This document shows, piece after piece, positions 43,765-52,121 of a stretch of 64,000 nucleotides of DNA. How positions within the stretch are numbered: position 1 is the stretch's first letter; the number at the start of each line of letters is the position of its first letter. The translations under genes and the position numbers were made by a program. The stretch lies in the NCBI RefSeq assembly GCF_000196175.1, contig NC_005363.1, positions 3,596,001 to 3,660,000 on the forward strand, read 5' to 3'. The stretch is from Bdellovibrio bacteriovorus HD100. Its GTDB lineage: Bacteria; Bdellovibrionota; Bdellovibrionia; Bdellovibrionales; Bdellovibrionaceae. The notes beneath the pieces are model-generated. The model did not search any database. It was given only the letters and a program-made list of their open reading frames with translations, and was not told where the DNA came from.

Positions 43765-45627
43765 ATGCACGTACTGGCAGCTGGCTGTATCATTCTGGGA
43801 CTGCTCTTCAGTTCCTCCGTTTTTGCAACTTCGACGACATCTTTGATCGACGAAGCCAAATCCCTTGCGGGGACTGATCCTCGCAAAGCCCTGCATTTGC
43901 TTTCACTGATTGAAAACTCGGCTGCGAAAAACGAACCCCTGCTGCTGGCCGAAAAGGATCTGCTGAAATGCGAGATCCTGGTCGACAATGACGATCCCAA
44001 AGAAGCATTAAAATCCACCAGCCCTTATCTGGGTCACGCTTCTTTGCCACCTGATGTGCTGATGAATCTGGAGCTTTGTCATTTTTCGGCGCTGGAGGCC
44101 TCGGGCCAGGCGACCAAGGCGATGGAAGGCCTGACCTATCTGCTGGAAAAAAGCCGCCAGCTGCACCTGCCCGCCCAACAAGGCAAGGCACACCTGAACA
44201 TGGGTCAGCTGCTGTCTTATCAGAATCAGTTTTCGGAAAGCCTGAAGCATCTGTTGCAGGCCAAAGAGATCTTCAAAAAGCTGCAGGACTCAAACGAAGA
44301 GCGTATCACTTTGAACTCGATCGCCGTGCTTTACGGGCGCATGGGGGAACACGAGCGCGCTCTGGAATACTTTGGCGAAGTTCTGCAGAAAAACCGCGAC
44401 CTGAAGAAAACCCGCAACGTCGCCGTCGTTCTTTACAACATGGGCCGCCGCTATGAAGACCTGAACCAGTTTGAAAAATCACGCGAGCATTTCGCAGAAT
44501 CCCTGAAGATTCACCGCGAACTTGGCAACACCAAGTCCATCGCCGTTGTCGAGCGCGCTCTGGGAGGCCTTTACAACAGCATGAACCAGCCGCTGAAGGC
44601 GCTGGAGCATCTGAAGACTGCCGTGACCACTTTGGAAGGCATGAACCTGCCTAAATCTCTGGGGCAGTTGTATTTTGAGCTGGGTCGAACCTACGCTAAG
44701 CTGGGCGACAACAAGCAGGCTTTGTTGAATTTAAAAAAAGCCCATGGCCTGAACAGCAATCCAAACTCAGTGCAGTTGGCGGCGGATATTTTCTCGGAAG
44801 AAAGCCGCATCTATCAAGGCTCGGGTCAGTGGAAGCAGGCCTATACGGCCTTAGAAGGTTTTAAGAAGTATTCAGACCAGATGCACCTGATTCGCGCCGA
44901 TGAACAATTGCGCCAGTTGAATTTCAAGTTTGATCTGAGCAAAAAAGAAGAGGCCAACAGGATTTTGAAGGCCCAAAACCAGTCCCAGGAAAGACAGCTG
45001 AAGGATGCTCATCGCATCCAACGTCTGCAACTGATGTCTCTTAGTCTGGTGGTGCTGCTGCTCAGTGTGACGGCGATCTTCACAATCCGTCAGGTGCGCA
45101 CCGCCCGTCGCATGCGCGAACTGGCGATGACGGACGAGCTGACCCGCATCCCGAATCGTCGTCATGTGCTGGAATACGCCCAGCAAAGCATTAGCACCTG
45201 CCAGCGTCAGGGCAAGTCGATGTCCGTGGTTATCTTTGATATTGATCACTTTAAACGCATCAACGACACCTTTGGACATGCTGTGGGTGATGAGGTGATC
45301 AAACGTGTTGCGGAGATTGGCAAAATGGCCTTGCGCAAAGGCGATATGATTGGTCGAATTGGCGGAGAAGAATTCCTGCTGATCCTGCCCTTCACTGAAC
45401 CACTGCCAGCAAAGGAAGTGGCTGAACGCCTCCGCCGCGAGATCTCGCTTTATGACTTCACCGATTTAGCTCCGAACTTAACTGTGACCGTCAGTGCGGG
45501 CGTATCCTGCTACACCGCCACCGACAAACAAGGCCACATCGACAGCCTGATTCAGCAGGCCGATGAAGCTCTGTATTCCGTCAAGCAGAACGGCCGCAAT
45601 GGCGTAAGCTTGCGGTTGGTGTCGTAA
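43765..45627 (+). CDS. TPR-containing diguanylate cyclase (GGDEF)
   Basis: This is a 620-residue protein. A signal peptide or anchor (MHVLAAGCIILGLLFSSSVF) is followed by periplasmic TPR repeats (about residues 90-400). A coiled coil and one transmembrane helix (LQLMSLSLVVLLLSVTAIF) follow, and then a cytoplasmic GGDEF domain. Active motif GGEEF is intact at about residues 533-537, with IFDIDHFKRINDTFGHAVGD before it. It makes c-di-GMP in answer to a periplasmic signal. B. bacteriovorus has a few such enzymes (dgcA-D) and this could be one of them. The start is uncertain (TTG 43744 or ATG 43765). The ribosome site is weak. Confidence 0.93.
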   Translation: MHVLAAGCIILGLLFSSSVFATSTTSLIDEAKSLAGTDPRKALHLLSLIENSAAKNEPLLLAEKDLLKCEILVDNDDPKEALKSTSPYLGHASLPPDVLMNLELCHFSALEASGQATKAMEGLTYLLEKSRQLHLPAQQGKAHLNMGQLLSYQNQFSESLKHLLQAKEIFKKLQDSNEERITLNSIAVLYGRMGEHERALEYFGEVLQKNRDLKKTRNVAVVLYNMGRRYEDLNQFEKSREHFAESLKIHRELGNTKSIAVVERALGGLYNSMNQPLKALEHLKTAVTTLEGMNLPKSLGQLYFELGRTYAKLGDNKQALLNLKKAHGLNSNPNSVQLAADIFSEESRIYQGSGQWKQAYTALEGFKKYSDQMHLIRADEQLRQLNFKFDLSKKEEANRILKAQNQSQERQLKDAHRIQRLQLMSLSLVVLLLSVTAIFTIRQVRTARRMRELAMTDELTRIPNRRHVLEYAQQSISTCQRQGKSMSVVIFDIDHFKRINDTFGHAVGDEVIKRVAEIGKMALRKGDMIGRIGGEEFLLILPFTEPLPAKEVAERLRREISLYDFTDLAPNLTVTVSAGVSCYTATDKQGHIDSLIQQADEALYSVKQNGRNGVSLRLVS

Positions 45628-45628
45628 A

Positions 45629-45760
45629 CACACTAGTCCTACTCATCTTCAGACACCGCTCTCCATCTACGATATCCGTGCCACCCCGAAAGAGATTGCC
45701 GCAGTTGATTTGTACTTTGACTATTTAAGGGCCTGCAGCCTGACCATTCCGGCCTATTAA
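45629..45760 (+). pseudogene. possible gene remnant (open frame without start)
   Basis: After the GGDEF stop, 43 codons stay open in another frame and end at TAA 45758-45760. The last part, LSIYDIRATPKEIAAVDL then YFDYLRACSLTIPAY, looks protein-like, but there is no ATG, GTG or TTG near the start with a ribosome site. It may be the tail of a lost gene. Evidence is weak. Confidence 0.25.
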
Positions 45761-45763
45761 CAT

Positions 45764-46066
45764 CTATTCGCAGCGATTCACACGGATCAGTCGTTCAACG
45801 CCCTCATCGCTGACAAAAACCAGAATGCGATTGGCATTAGTAACTTGAATTTCCAAATAACGCAGACTGGAGTCTTCAGCAACTTCTTTTCCAAACAACT
45901 GCGCGGCCTTATCAGCATCTCCAATGAAGCACACTGAGTCTGAAACAAATAGATCATAAGCAGTGGGGCAAGCGTGTTTTTCTCCGTCCCAATGGCATTG
46001 AATCTCAGCCGCCATTGCAGAACTTGAAGCAAACACCATCGCAGCAATAATCAAAGCGCTTTTCAT
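45764..46066 (-). CDS. small secreted protein, unknown
   Basis: ATG 46066 follows AAGGGA. The 100-residue product has a signal peptide ending AMAA, then EIQCHWDGEKHACPTAYDLF, SDSVCFIGD and a C-terminal NRCE. Four cysteines suggest two disulphides in the periplasm. No domain is recognised. It is divergent from the TonB-like gene. Confidence 0.75.
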   Translation of the reverse strand: MKSALIIAAMVFASSSAMAAEIQCHWDGEKHACPTAYDLFVSDSVCFIGDADKAAQLFGKEVAEDSSLRYLEIQVTNANRILVFVSDEGVERLIRVNRCE

Positions 46067-46242
46067 AAAATCCCTTTCCCGGAAGTCGTTTGCAGGTCCT
46101 TTACCACAACCTCCTAAAAGCTGACAAAGGCCCGGACAGCCCTGAAATAAGTACAGGCCCACCACCCCCGAGCTGCAACCCAGCCCTAGCAGGGGTGGCC
46201 CGGGAATTGATAGTGCACTCTTGGATAGCTACAGGAGTGCCT

Positions 46243-47610
46243 ATGGGTTTTAACCTCGATAACGACAAGTCAAAGTCTGAAAATCAGATGAGTCTTTTTG
46301 ACTATCAGCTGCCGAACGCTGACTTTGCCCCAGCAAAGAAGTCTGGTGCCGATAACACGGCCCTGGATTTTGATGCCTTCCTACTGGCGCACCGTGAACC
46401 CGAACAAAGCAAAACCTCTCGATTCCTGACGATCTCTGCGACTATTCACGCGGCGGCAATCCTGATTGTAGCAATGATCACCGTGCCCTTGGTGGAACAG
46501 GTTAAGACCGAAACCATCACGATCGAGATCGAAGACGTGCCCCAGCGCCTGATCACTCCGCGCGGAGCGAAAGTGCCACCAACTCAAGGAGGCACACCGG
46601 TGGCGGCGGATACTCCTGTCGTGGAAAAACTGGAAGACGCTGGCAGCCCGGGTGATGTGGTTGTCGCCAAACCCAAAGCGGAAGCCAAAGCCAAAAATGT
46701 AGACAAAGCTCCGAAAGCTTTGCCTGTGAAAGCCACCAAGTCTGCTGCAAAACCTTCCGTGGCAGCCGCCAAGGGCGGTCGCAGCGTGGCCCCGAAAACA
46801 GCTTTCAAAGCTGTTCCTATGACGATTGATGATATTGAAGCTCCGGAACTGGATGAAGGCCAACTGGCAAAACACGCCGTCGCTTCGAGCATGAACGAGG
46901 ACTTCAACGAAGACTTTGAAAACGTGGACCGCGCCCAAGGTGCGGCTTTGGAAAACGAAAAGAAGTCGATGGAGGCTCTGGCGGCCGCATTGGCTTCTGA
47001 ACAAGACGAAACCCTGGCTGCTTTGGATGAAGAAAACAAAGCTGAAGCTGACCAGCTGGCAGCCCAGCAAGCAGACCTGCGCCAAAGAAACTCCAAGGCG
47101 ATTGCTTCTGCACTGGCCAATGAACGTGCTGCCGCGATGGCGGCGGCCGCTCGTGAAGCGGCCGAGCGTGAAGCTCGCAGCAAAAAAGCCGGCCTTGGTG
47201 GCGAAGGCAATGGCCGAGGCATGGGTAAAGGTGCCGGCGCCGGAAACAGTGGTTCTCCAGGTCAGGGCACACAATTGGCTGGAACTCCCACCGGCGTTCG
47301 CAGCCTGGATCAGCTTCGTCAAATGCCAGGCAACCCGCGCCCGCAGTATTCTCGCGAAGAACGTCGTCGCGGTGATCAAGGGGCTGTCGCCTTTTACGCC
47401 TACATCACTAAAGAGGGTTACCCTCAACAGTTTAAAATGATGAAGTCGACTGGCTTCCGTAATCTGGATGCGAAAACCCTGGCCGCGCTGAAAAAATGGC
47501 GCTTCTATCCAGGTCAGGAAGGCTGGGTGGAGCTGCCATTCCGCTGGGACCTTAAAGGCGGGGCCGTGGAAGATGGCGGGATGTTGCGACGCAGCGTGGG
47601 CCGAAGATAA
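46243..47610 (+). CDS. TonB-like energy-transducing protein
   Basis: This is a 455-residue protein from ATG 46243 with AGGAG upstream. A cytoplasmic N-terminus (about 60 residues) leads to one transmembrane helix (about 67-85: ATIHAAAILIVAMITVPL). A Lys/Ala/Pro-rich periplasmic region, an Ala/Glu coiled coil, a Gly-rich hinge (GLGGEGNGRGMGKGAGAGNS) and a C-terminal TonB domain (AYITKEGYPQQFKMMKSTGF, LKKWRFYPGQEGWVELPFRW) follow. TonB couples proton motive force via ExbB/ExbD to the outer membrane. No exbB or exbD is in the window. The cytoplasmic segment is longer than in E. coli TonB, closer to AgmX/gliding-type relatives. Confidence 0.87.
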   Translation: MGFNLDNDKSKSENQMSLFDYQLPNADFAPAKKSGADNTALDFDAFLLAHREPEQSKTSRFLTISATIHAAAILIVAMITVPLVEQVKTETITIEIEDVPQRLITPRGAKVPPTQGGTPVAADTPVVEKLEDAGSPGDVVVAKPKAEAKAKNVDKAPKALPVKATKSAAKPSVAAAKGGRSVAPKTAFKAVPMTIDDIEAPELDEGQLAKHAVASSMNEDFNEDFENVDRAQGAALENEKKSMEALAAALASEQDETLAALDEENKAEADQLAAQQADLRQRNSKAIASALANERAAAMAAAAREAAEREARSKKAGLGGEGNGRGMGKGAGAGNSGSPGQGTQLAGTPTGVRSLDQLRQMPGNPRPQYSREERRRGDQGAVAFYAYITKEGYPQQFKMMKSTGFRNLDAKTLAALKKWRFYPGQEGWVELPFRWDLKGGAVEDGGMLRRSVGRR

Positions 47611-47626
47611 GAACAGACCAAAAAAC

Positions 47627-47654
47627 AAAAGGGCTCCACACGGGGCCCTTTTTT
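47627..47654 (+). terminator. terminator after the TonB-like gene
   Basis: AAAAGGGC-TCC pairs with GGGGCCCTTTT and is followed by a T run. Confidence 0.85.
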
Positions 47655-47687
47655 CGTTTCAGCCCCTTTTCGGAGCGTTTTAGGCAT

Positions 47688-47719
47688 AAAAAAAGCCCTT
47701 GGACGTCTCCAGGGGCTTT
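47688..47719 (-). terminator. terminator after the small basic protein gene
   Basis: On the minus strand AAAGCCC-C-TGGA pairs with TCCA-A-GGGCTTT and is followed by T residues. Confidence 0.85.
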
Positions 47720-47747
47720 GAGCTAAGTGCTTTAATTCAAAAGACAA

Positions 47748-47876
47748 TTAGTCTTTGAAAAGAGTCTTTGCAGACTTTGTAGTGCCCTTAGTGCGGTTTG
47801 CAGCTTTACGCTTTTTGCCGCTAGTCGCTTTTTTTCTTTCGCGAATATATTCAGTCTTTTTTGTTTTTGAAGCCAT
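47748..47876 (-). CDS. 42-residue basic protein, unknown
   Basis: ATG 47876 follows AGGGGA at five bases. The 42-residue protein starts MASKTKKTEYIRERKK, continues with ATSGKKRKAANRTKGTTK, and ends SAKTLFKD. About 14 Lys and Arg make it strongly basic, like small ribosomal or nucleoid proteins. There is no signal peptide. It has its own terminator, and its good ribosome site and A/T-rich codons suggest strong expression. I infer a nucleic-acid or ribosome-binding role; no known family is matched by eye. It was found by reading the minus strand directly. Confidence 0.82.
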   Translation of the reverse strand: MASKTKKTEYIRERKKATSGKKRKAANRTKGTTKSAKTLFKD

Positions 47877-47912
47877 TTTATCCCCTAGGTTTTTAACGGA
47901 ATGAGTTAGTTA

Positions 47913-48740
47913 TCAAAACGGAATCCCCAAGTCAACTGAATGCCTGTAGTCCCCAGACTCCTTGGGATTTCCTTCATAGGCATAGTTCAAAGCGAATCTA
48001 GGGCCATTAAAGCCCAATCCAGCCGTCAGAAGCTCCCTATTGTCGTTGGTGTCGTTATAGTACCCCAGGCGGCTGACCAAAAATTTATTCACATAGGTTT
48101 CCAGCCCCCCCATGACTTCGGATTCGGTGGTGGCATCCACACGAACTCGAACCATTCGGTTGTGGATAAAATTGAATCCCGCCCCAGCCGAGGTTTTGCG
48201 ACGAAGGTCTTCCGGGGCGTCTGTGTTCTCTCCGAACAGATTGTAACCGACCAGTGCCAACCCGATGTGCGGACGAGGTGTGTAGATAAATCCGATATCC
48301 GCATTGGTCTGCCGATACGAGGTGGTCGGCAGCTTTTGCTCACGATAGTGACCGGTGATACCCATCGCCCACTTTTCTGTCGCGAACTCTGCCAGCGTCA
48401 AAGTCATATCACTTTCTTCAAGCTTCCCCAAAGAAAGCTCCGACGTCTTTTTCACAAACGCAAAAGCCGCCGGCATCGCACTGTCCTTTGTGTTATCGCT
48501 CAAACTGACGGCGAACTGATTTTCTGCGAATGAAGAAAAGAAATGACGGCCTTTTAAGTGCACCATAGTACCCGGATTCATGAAGGACACATCGCCAGGC
48601 TCCACCGTCGCACGTCCAGTTCGGCCCGTGGCTGCGGAAGCAGAGGAATTATAAACTTGGGCATGAGCCGCGTTCACGCTAAGATAAAAGCAGAAAAAGA
48701 CAGAAAGTTTTTTTAACAAGCTCAAAGGATGGGGCATCAT
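47913..48740 (-). CDS. outer-membrane beta-barrel protein
   Basis: This is a 275-residue protein with a signal peptide ending AHAQ. Alternating hydrophobic strands (FAVSLSDN, KWAMGITGHYR, HIGLALVGYNLFG, FLVSRLGYYN, RFALNYAYEGN) and a terminal Phe (DLGIPF) indicate an outer-membrane barrel. The N-terminal GRTGRATVEPGDVSFMNPGTM resembles the plug region of FadL/PorV-type proteins. The ATG at 48740 (or 48737) follows GAGGTG. Its start codon overlaps that of the divergent M23 gene by two bases. Confidence 0.83.
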   Translation of the reverse strand: MMPHPLSLLKKLSVFFCFYLSVNAAHAQVYNSSASAATGRTGRATVEPGDVSFMNPGTMVHLKGRHFFSSFAENQFAVSLSDNTKDSAMPAAFAFVKKTSELSLGKLEESDMTLTLAEFATEKWAMGITGHYREQKLPTTSYRQTNADIGFIYTPRPHIGLALVGYNLFGENTDAPEDLRRKTSAGAGFNFIHNRMVRVRVDATTESEVMGGLETYVNKFLVSRLGYYNDTNDNRELLTAGLGFNGPRFALNYAYEGNPKESGDYRHSVDLGIPF

Positions 48741-49845
48741 GAATCTTCACCTCGTAACACTAGTGAGTGCATTTCTTCTGGCATTCACATCCTATCAATC
48801 GGCCCAGGCCGGAGCCAGCACATTTACCGCAAAACCAGTTCGCCTTGGCGACAATCTGATTTCAATTCTGCGCCAGCATGGCTTTTCTCAGAGTGAACGT
48901 GAAACAGTTGTAGGCTCAAACAGCAAGCTTCGCAACCTCTTCCTCACTCTCGACACACGCTATCTGGTTCGCCAATTGAAGGGTGAAACTGAGCTTCGCA
49001 TGTTTGACTCACAAACCTCGGACGCCTTCCGCATCATCAAAAAAGCCGGCAAGGTGCAGGCGTTTGCTTATGATCCGCAATACAAAATCAGCCACACCCG
49101 CGTGGAAGGCAAAGTGTATGGATCCCTGCTGGGTAGCATTCTGGCTAAAATCAACAGCAACTGGGTGGCGACTCGTTTTATGGATGCCTATGCCTTTGAT
49201 ATCGCTCCCCGCGCGGTCAGCCGTGGCGCTGATTTCTGGCTGGTGGTGGAAAGAAAGTTCGAACAAGGTCAGTTCGTAAAATACGGAGAGGTTCTGCAGA
49301 CTTCACTGGATATCAGCGGCAGACCAGTTCAGAAGAAGTTTGTCCGTAACAACAAAGGCGGAGGTGTGTTCTTTGCCGCCGGCGACCTGCTTGAAAACAA
49401 ACCGTTCTATGCGCCCGTGGACTATCTGAAAATCGCCAGCCGTTTTAAACCCAACCGCGTTCACCCGATCACCAAACGCCTGCAACCGCACCTGGGGATC
49501 GACTTTGAGCTTCCGGTGGGTGAGCCGGTTTATGCTCCCCGCAAGGGCACGGTGGTTCGCTATGGGCGCAATCACGCGGCTGGAAATTACATCATCCTGC
49601 TGCACTCCAATGGGATGGAGACTGCTTACAATCACCTTCATCGCATTGATAAAAGAATCCGCCAGGGCTTGAGAGTTTCTGCCGGGGAAAGAATCGGTGA
49701 AGTGGGTTGCACAGGTTACTGCACCCGACCGCATCTGCATTTCGCGGTAAAGAAAAAGGGCCGAATGGTCGACCCTATCAAGTACATCAAATCTTATCCA
49801 TCACACATGGAAGCGATGCTGGAAGCGCGCGTAGCTGCAAACTAG
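48739..49845 (+). CDS. M23 family peptidoglycan endopeptidase
   Basis: This is a 368-residue protein with a signal peptide ending SAQA. The N-terminal half has LysM/OapA-like character (LRQHGFSQSERE, VEGKVYGSLLGSI). The C-terminal half is a zinc peptidase with His251 and Asp255 in HLGIDFELPVG, and HLHF (His332 and His334) in PHLHFAVKKKG. Members cut peptide cross-links of peptidoglycan for cell separation or prey entry. AAAGGA precedes the ATG, which lies inside the divergent outer-membrane gene's start. Its stop CTAG is shared with the convergent gene. Confidence 0.93.
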   Translation: MNLHLVTLVSAFLLAFTSYQSAQAGASTFTAKPVRLGDNLISILRQHGFSQSERETVVGSNSKLRNLFLTLDTRYLVRQLKGETELRMFDSQTSDAFRIIKKAGKVQAFAYDPQYKISHTRVEGKVYGSLLGSILAKINSNWVATRFMDAYAFDIAPRAVSRGADFWLVVERKFEQGQFVKYGEVLQTSLDISGRPVQKKFVRNNKGGGVFFAAGDLLENKPFYAPVDYLKIASRFKPNRVHPITKRLQPHLGIDFELPVGEPVYAPRKGTVVRYGRNHAAGNYIILLHSNGMETAYNHLHRIDKRIRQGLRVSAGERIGEVGCTGYCTRPHLHFAVKKKGRMVDPIKYIKSYPSHMEAMLEARVAAN

Positions 49846-51095
49846 TCACGCGTGCAAACGGTCACCCAATGCATACAACGGCTGTTGGGAACCGTGGTTG
49901 AATAGCTTCCGTTTTCGCGGAAGCATTCTTTCGTCAGGTCATATTCGGTCACCGGAGCACCGTTAATGGATTCTTCCTTGTAACAGGAAACCCCGCCCTT
50001 CGGAACCACACACTTCAAGGCCACATTCACGTCCCACTGATCCGCACGCAGATGACGGCGCATCACTGCCAATTCAGAACGGTAAGTGGCGTTGCCCGAG
50101 ATGTCGCTGTAAGACTGTGCCGGACAAAGCGAAGAGGCATCCTGGGTTCTGATCACCGCATAACGACGACCACAGTTCCAGCTCTTCACAGAGCCATTTG
50201 CTGACTGGAGGTCATACTCGGAAATACTGGAAAGAATATTATTCGGATTGTTCACCGCCGCGCCACTCACTGGAGCTGGCGTAAACACCAAGGAATACCC
50301 TTTACCATACGCCGTCTTCACAGGCGTTGTGGCTGCCGGAGAACGAACCTCATACAGCTCGCCATTGTTTGGCATGAAGGTCAGACTCAAAATAGCCGCC
50401 GTCATGAAAGTGCTGCGGTATTCATTTGCCAGTGATTCACTGGAATTGAAGTTCATCTGAGCTTCCATCACACGGGACTCAGGCGAAAACGGGAAATAGT
50501 TCGCCGTCGTGTTTTTCTGAGCGAAAGAATCCATCACCAGGGAGTCCGTCAAAGGCGCCACCAGAGGGATCACGTCCGTCCACAAAGTCAGTTTGTTCGT
50601 GGCCGTGTAAACATCCGTCAGACTGTTCTTCACACGAATGGCCATCGTCGCCACGGCACCGTTGTTGGCCGGAGAGTCAGCAAGATATTCCTTGTACTGA
50701 TTTTCAGTCAGCTCGGTTGCTGGATAGACGGGATTGAAGTTCGTGTCGGCATAATCAAAGAATTCATTCGTCAGTTTGATACCACCGGTACTGTAGGCAC
50801 CGGCCTTGATAGAGAAGAAAGCGGGATTGTTGCGCAGATGAGTGTCCGCGCAAGAGTTGTAGGTGATCGTGTCAAACCCTGCATCGAAGGCAAATGGAAT
50901 GGCGGACACCTTGGCTCCGGTTGTGGAACCGTATTTCGCCGAAAGTTCAGCATCTGTCAGGCCGGCATCCAGAGTGCTGTCCAGGTCAGAATCAAATCCG
51001 GCCTTTCCGCAGTTCTGGAACGACACAATCAGCACGAAGGAGGCAAAGATGCCGCCCACTGCACGCCAGGTCGCCTTTTTAAAACGCACTTTCAT
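49842..51095 (-). CDS. exported protein with FQNC lipobox-like site
   Basis: ATG 51095 follows GGGGAG. The 417-residue protein has a hydrophobic N-terminus ending VSFQNCG (Cys at about residue 29), which resembles a lipobox although Gln and Asn are unusual before Cys. The rest is Ser/Thr/Asn-rich and beta-like, with a cysteine-rich end (WNCGRR, LKCVVPKGGVSCYKE, ECFREN, SRCMHWVTVC). No family is recognised. Both this gene and the M23 gene stop at the palindrome CTAG (49842-49845). Confidence 0.78.
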   Translation of the reverse strand: MKVRFKKATWRAVGGIFASFVLIVSFQNCGKAGFDSDLDSTLDAGLTDAELSAKYGSTTGAKVSAIPFAFDAGFDTITYNSCADTHLRNNPAFFSIKAGAYSTGGIKLTNEFFDYADTNFNPVYPATELTENQYKEYLADSPANNGAVATMAIRVKNSLTDVYTATNKLTLWTDVIPLVAPLTDSLVMDSFAQKNTTANYFPFSPESRVMEAQMNFNSSESLANEYRSTFMTAAILSLTFMPNNGELYEVRSPAATTPVKTAYGKGYSLVFTPAPVSGAAVNNPNNILSSISEYDLQSANGSVKSWNCGRRYAVIRTQDASSLCPAQSYSDISGNATYRSELAVMRRHLRADQWDVNVALKCVVPKGGVSCYKEESINGAPVTEYDLTKECFRENGSYSTTVPNSRCMHWVTVCTRD

Positions 51096-51226
51096 GGAAT
51101 ACTCCCCTGTACCTAGACTAACATATCTCTTTTCGGCATATTGGCGAAAAACAGCAGTCTTTTTCATATTGAGACAGGCCTCGTTAAGGCTTGTCTTAGA
51201 ATGAAACGTTTGAGATTTTATAGGCT

Positions 51227-52111
51227 ATGCCAAGAGTTAAAAAAGCCATTATCCCCGCTGCCGGCCTCGGAACCCGTTTCCTGCCTGCCACCAAGACTGT
51301 CCCGAAAGAAATGCTGACCATCGTGGACGCTCCAATCATTCTGTATGTGGTGGAAGAAGCCGTGAAAGCCGGGATCGAGGACATCATCCTGATCGCCGGA
51401 CGTGGCAAACATGCCATCGAGGACTTCTTTGACACTTCTTACGAGTTAGAAGACAAACTGGCCAAAGACGGCAAAGAAAAACTGCTGGAGCGTGTGACCC
51501 GCATCCGTGATTCCGCGAACATCATCAGCATCCGCCAAAAACAAGCCATGGGCTTGGGCCACGCTGTGCTGTGCGGGCTTCCGATTGTGGGTAAAGAGCC
51601 GTTTGCGGTTCTTCTGGGGGATGAAATCACCATGGGCTTCCACGGGGAACCGAACGTGACTTCCCAGCTGGTCAGCTCTTTTGAGGAAACCGGGACTTCC
51701 ACCATTTCGGTGATGAAGGTCGAAGACAAAGACGTCTCCAAGTACGGCATTGCCGAAATCGAGGAAAAATCCACGGGCTTCTTCAAAGTGACTTCTTTGG
51801 TGGAAAAACCCAAAGCCAGTGAAACCAACAGCCGCTGGGCTCTTCCGGGTCGTTATGTTTTTGACAATGCGATCATGGATATTCTGCAAAATGCAAAACC
51901 AACCCTGAATGGTGAAATCCAACTGACTGACAGCATGAAGGTGCTTTGTGCCCAGCACGGTCTGAACGCCATGACATTCACCGCTCAACGTTTTGATGCC
52001 GGCGACAAGCTGGGTTACCTGCAGGCCAATATCGAGCTGGCCCTGCAAAGTCCGGAGCTGAATCAGGAATTGAAGTCCTACATCCTCAGCCTGGCCGAAA
52101 AACTGAAGTAA
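51227..52111 (+). CDS. galU: UTP-glucose-1-phosphate uridylyltransferase
   Basis: This enzyme makes UDP-glucose for glycans and lipopolysaccharide. The 294-residue protein has the nucleotide-binding start KKAIIPAAGLGTRFLPATK, the PKEMLTIVDAPIILYVVEEA segment, VLLGDEITMG and LVEKPKA. The length fits the bacterial family. The ribosome site is weak. The next gene follows after 10 bases, so galU, the secreted protein and priA may form one operon. Confidence 0.96.
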   Translation: MPRVKKAIIPAAGLGTRFLPATKTVPKEMLTIVDAPIILYVVEEAVKAGIEDIILIAGRGKHAIEDFFDTSYELEDKLAKDGKEKLLERVTRIRDSANIISIRQKQAMGLGHAVLCGLPIVGKEPFAVLLGDEITMGFHGEPNVTSQLVSSFEETGTSTISVMKVEDKDVSKYGIAEIEEKSTGFFKVTSLVEKPKASETNSRWALPGRYVFDNAIMDILQNAKPTLNGEIQLTDSMKVLCAQHGLNAMTFTAQRFDAGDKLGYLQANIELALQSPELNQELKSYILSLAEKLK

Positions 52112-52121
52112 GGAGTTCCCG

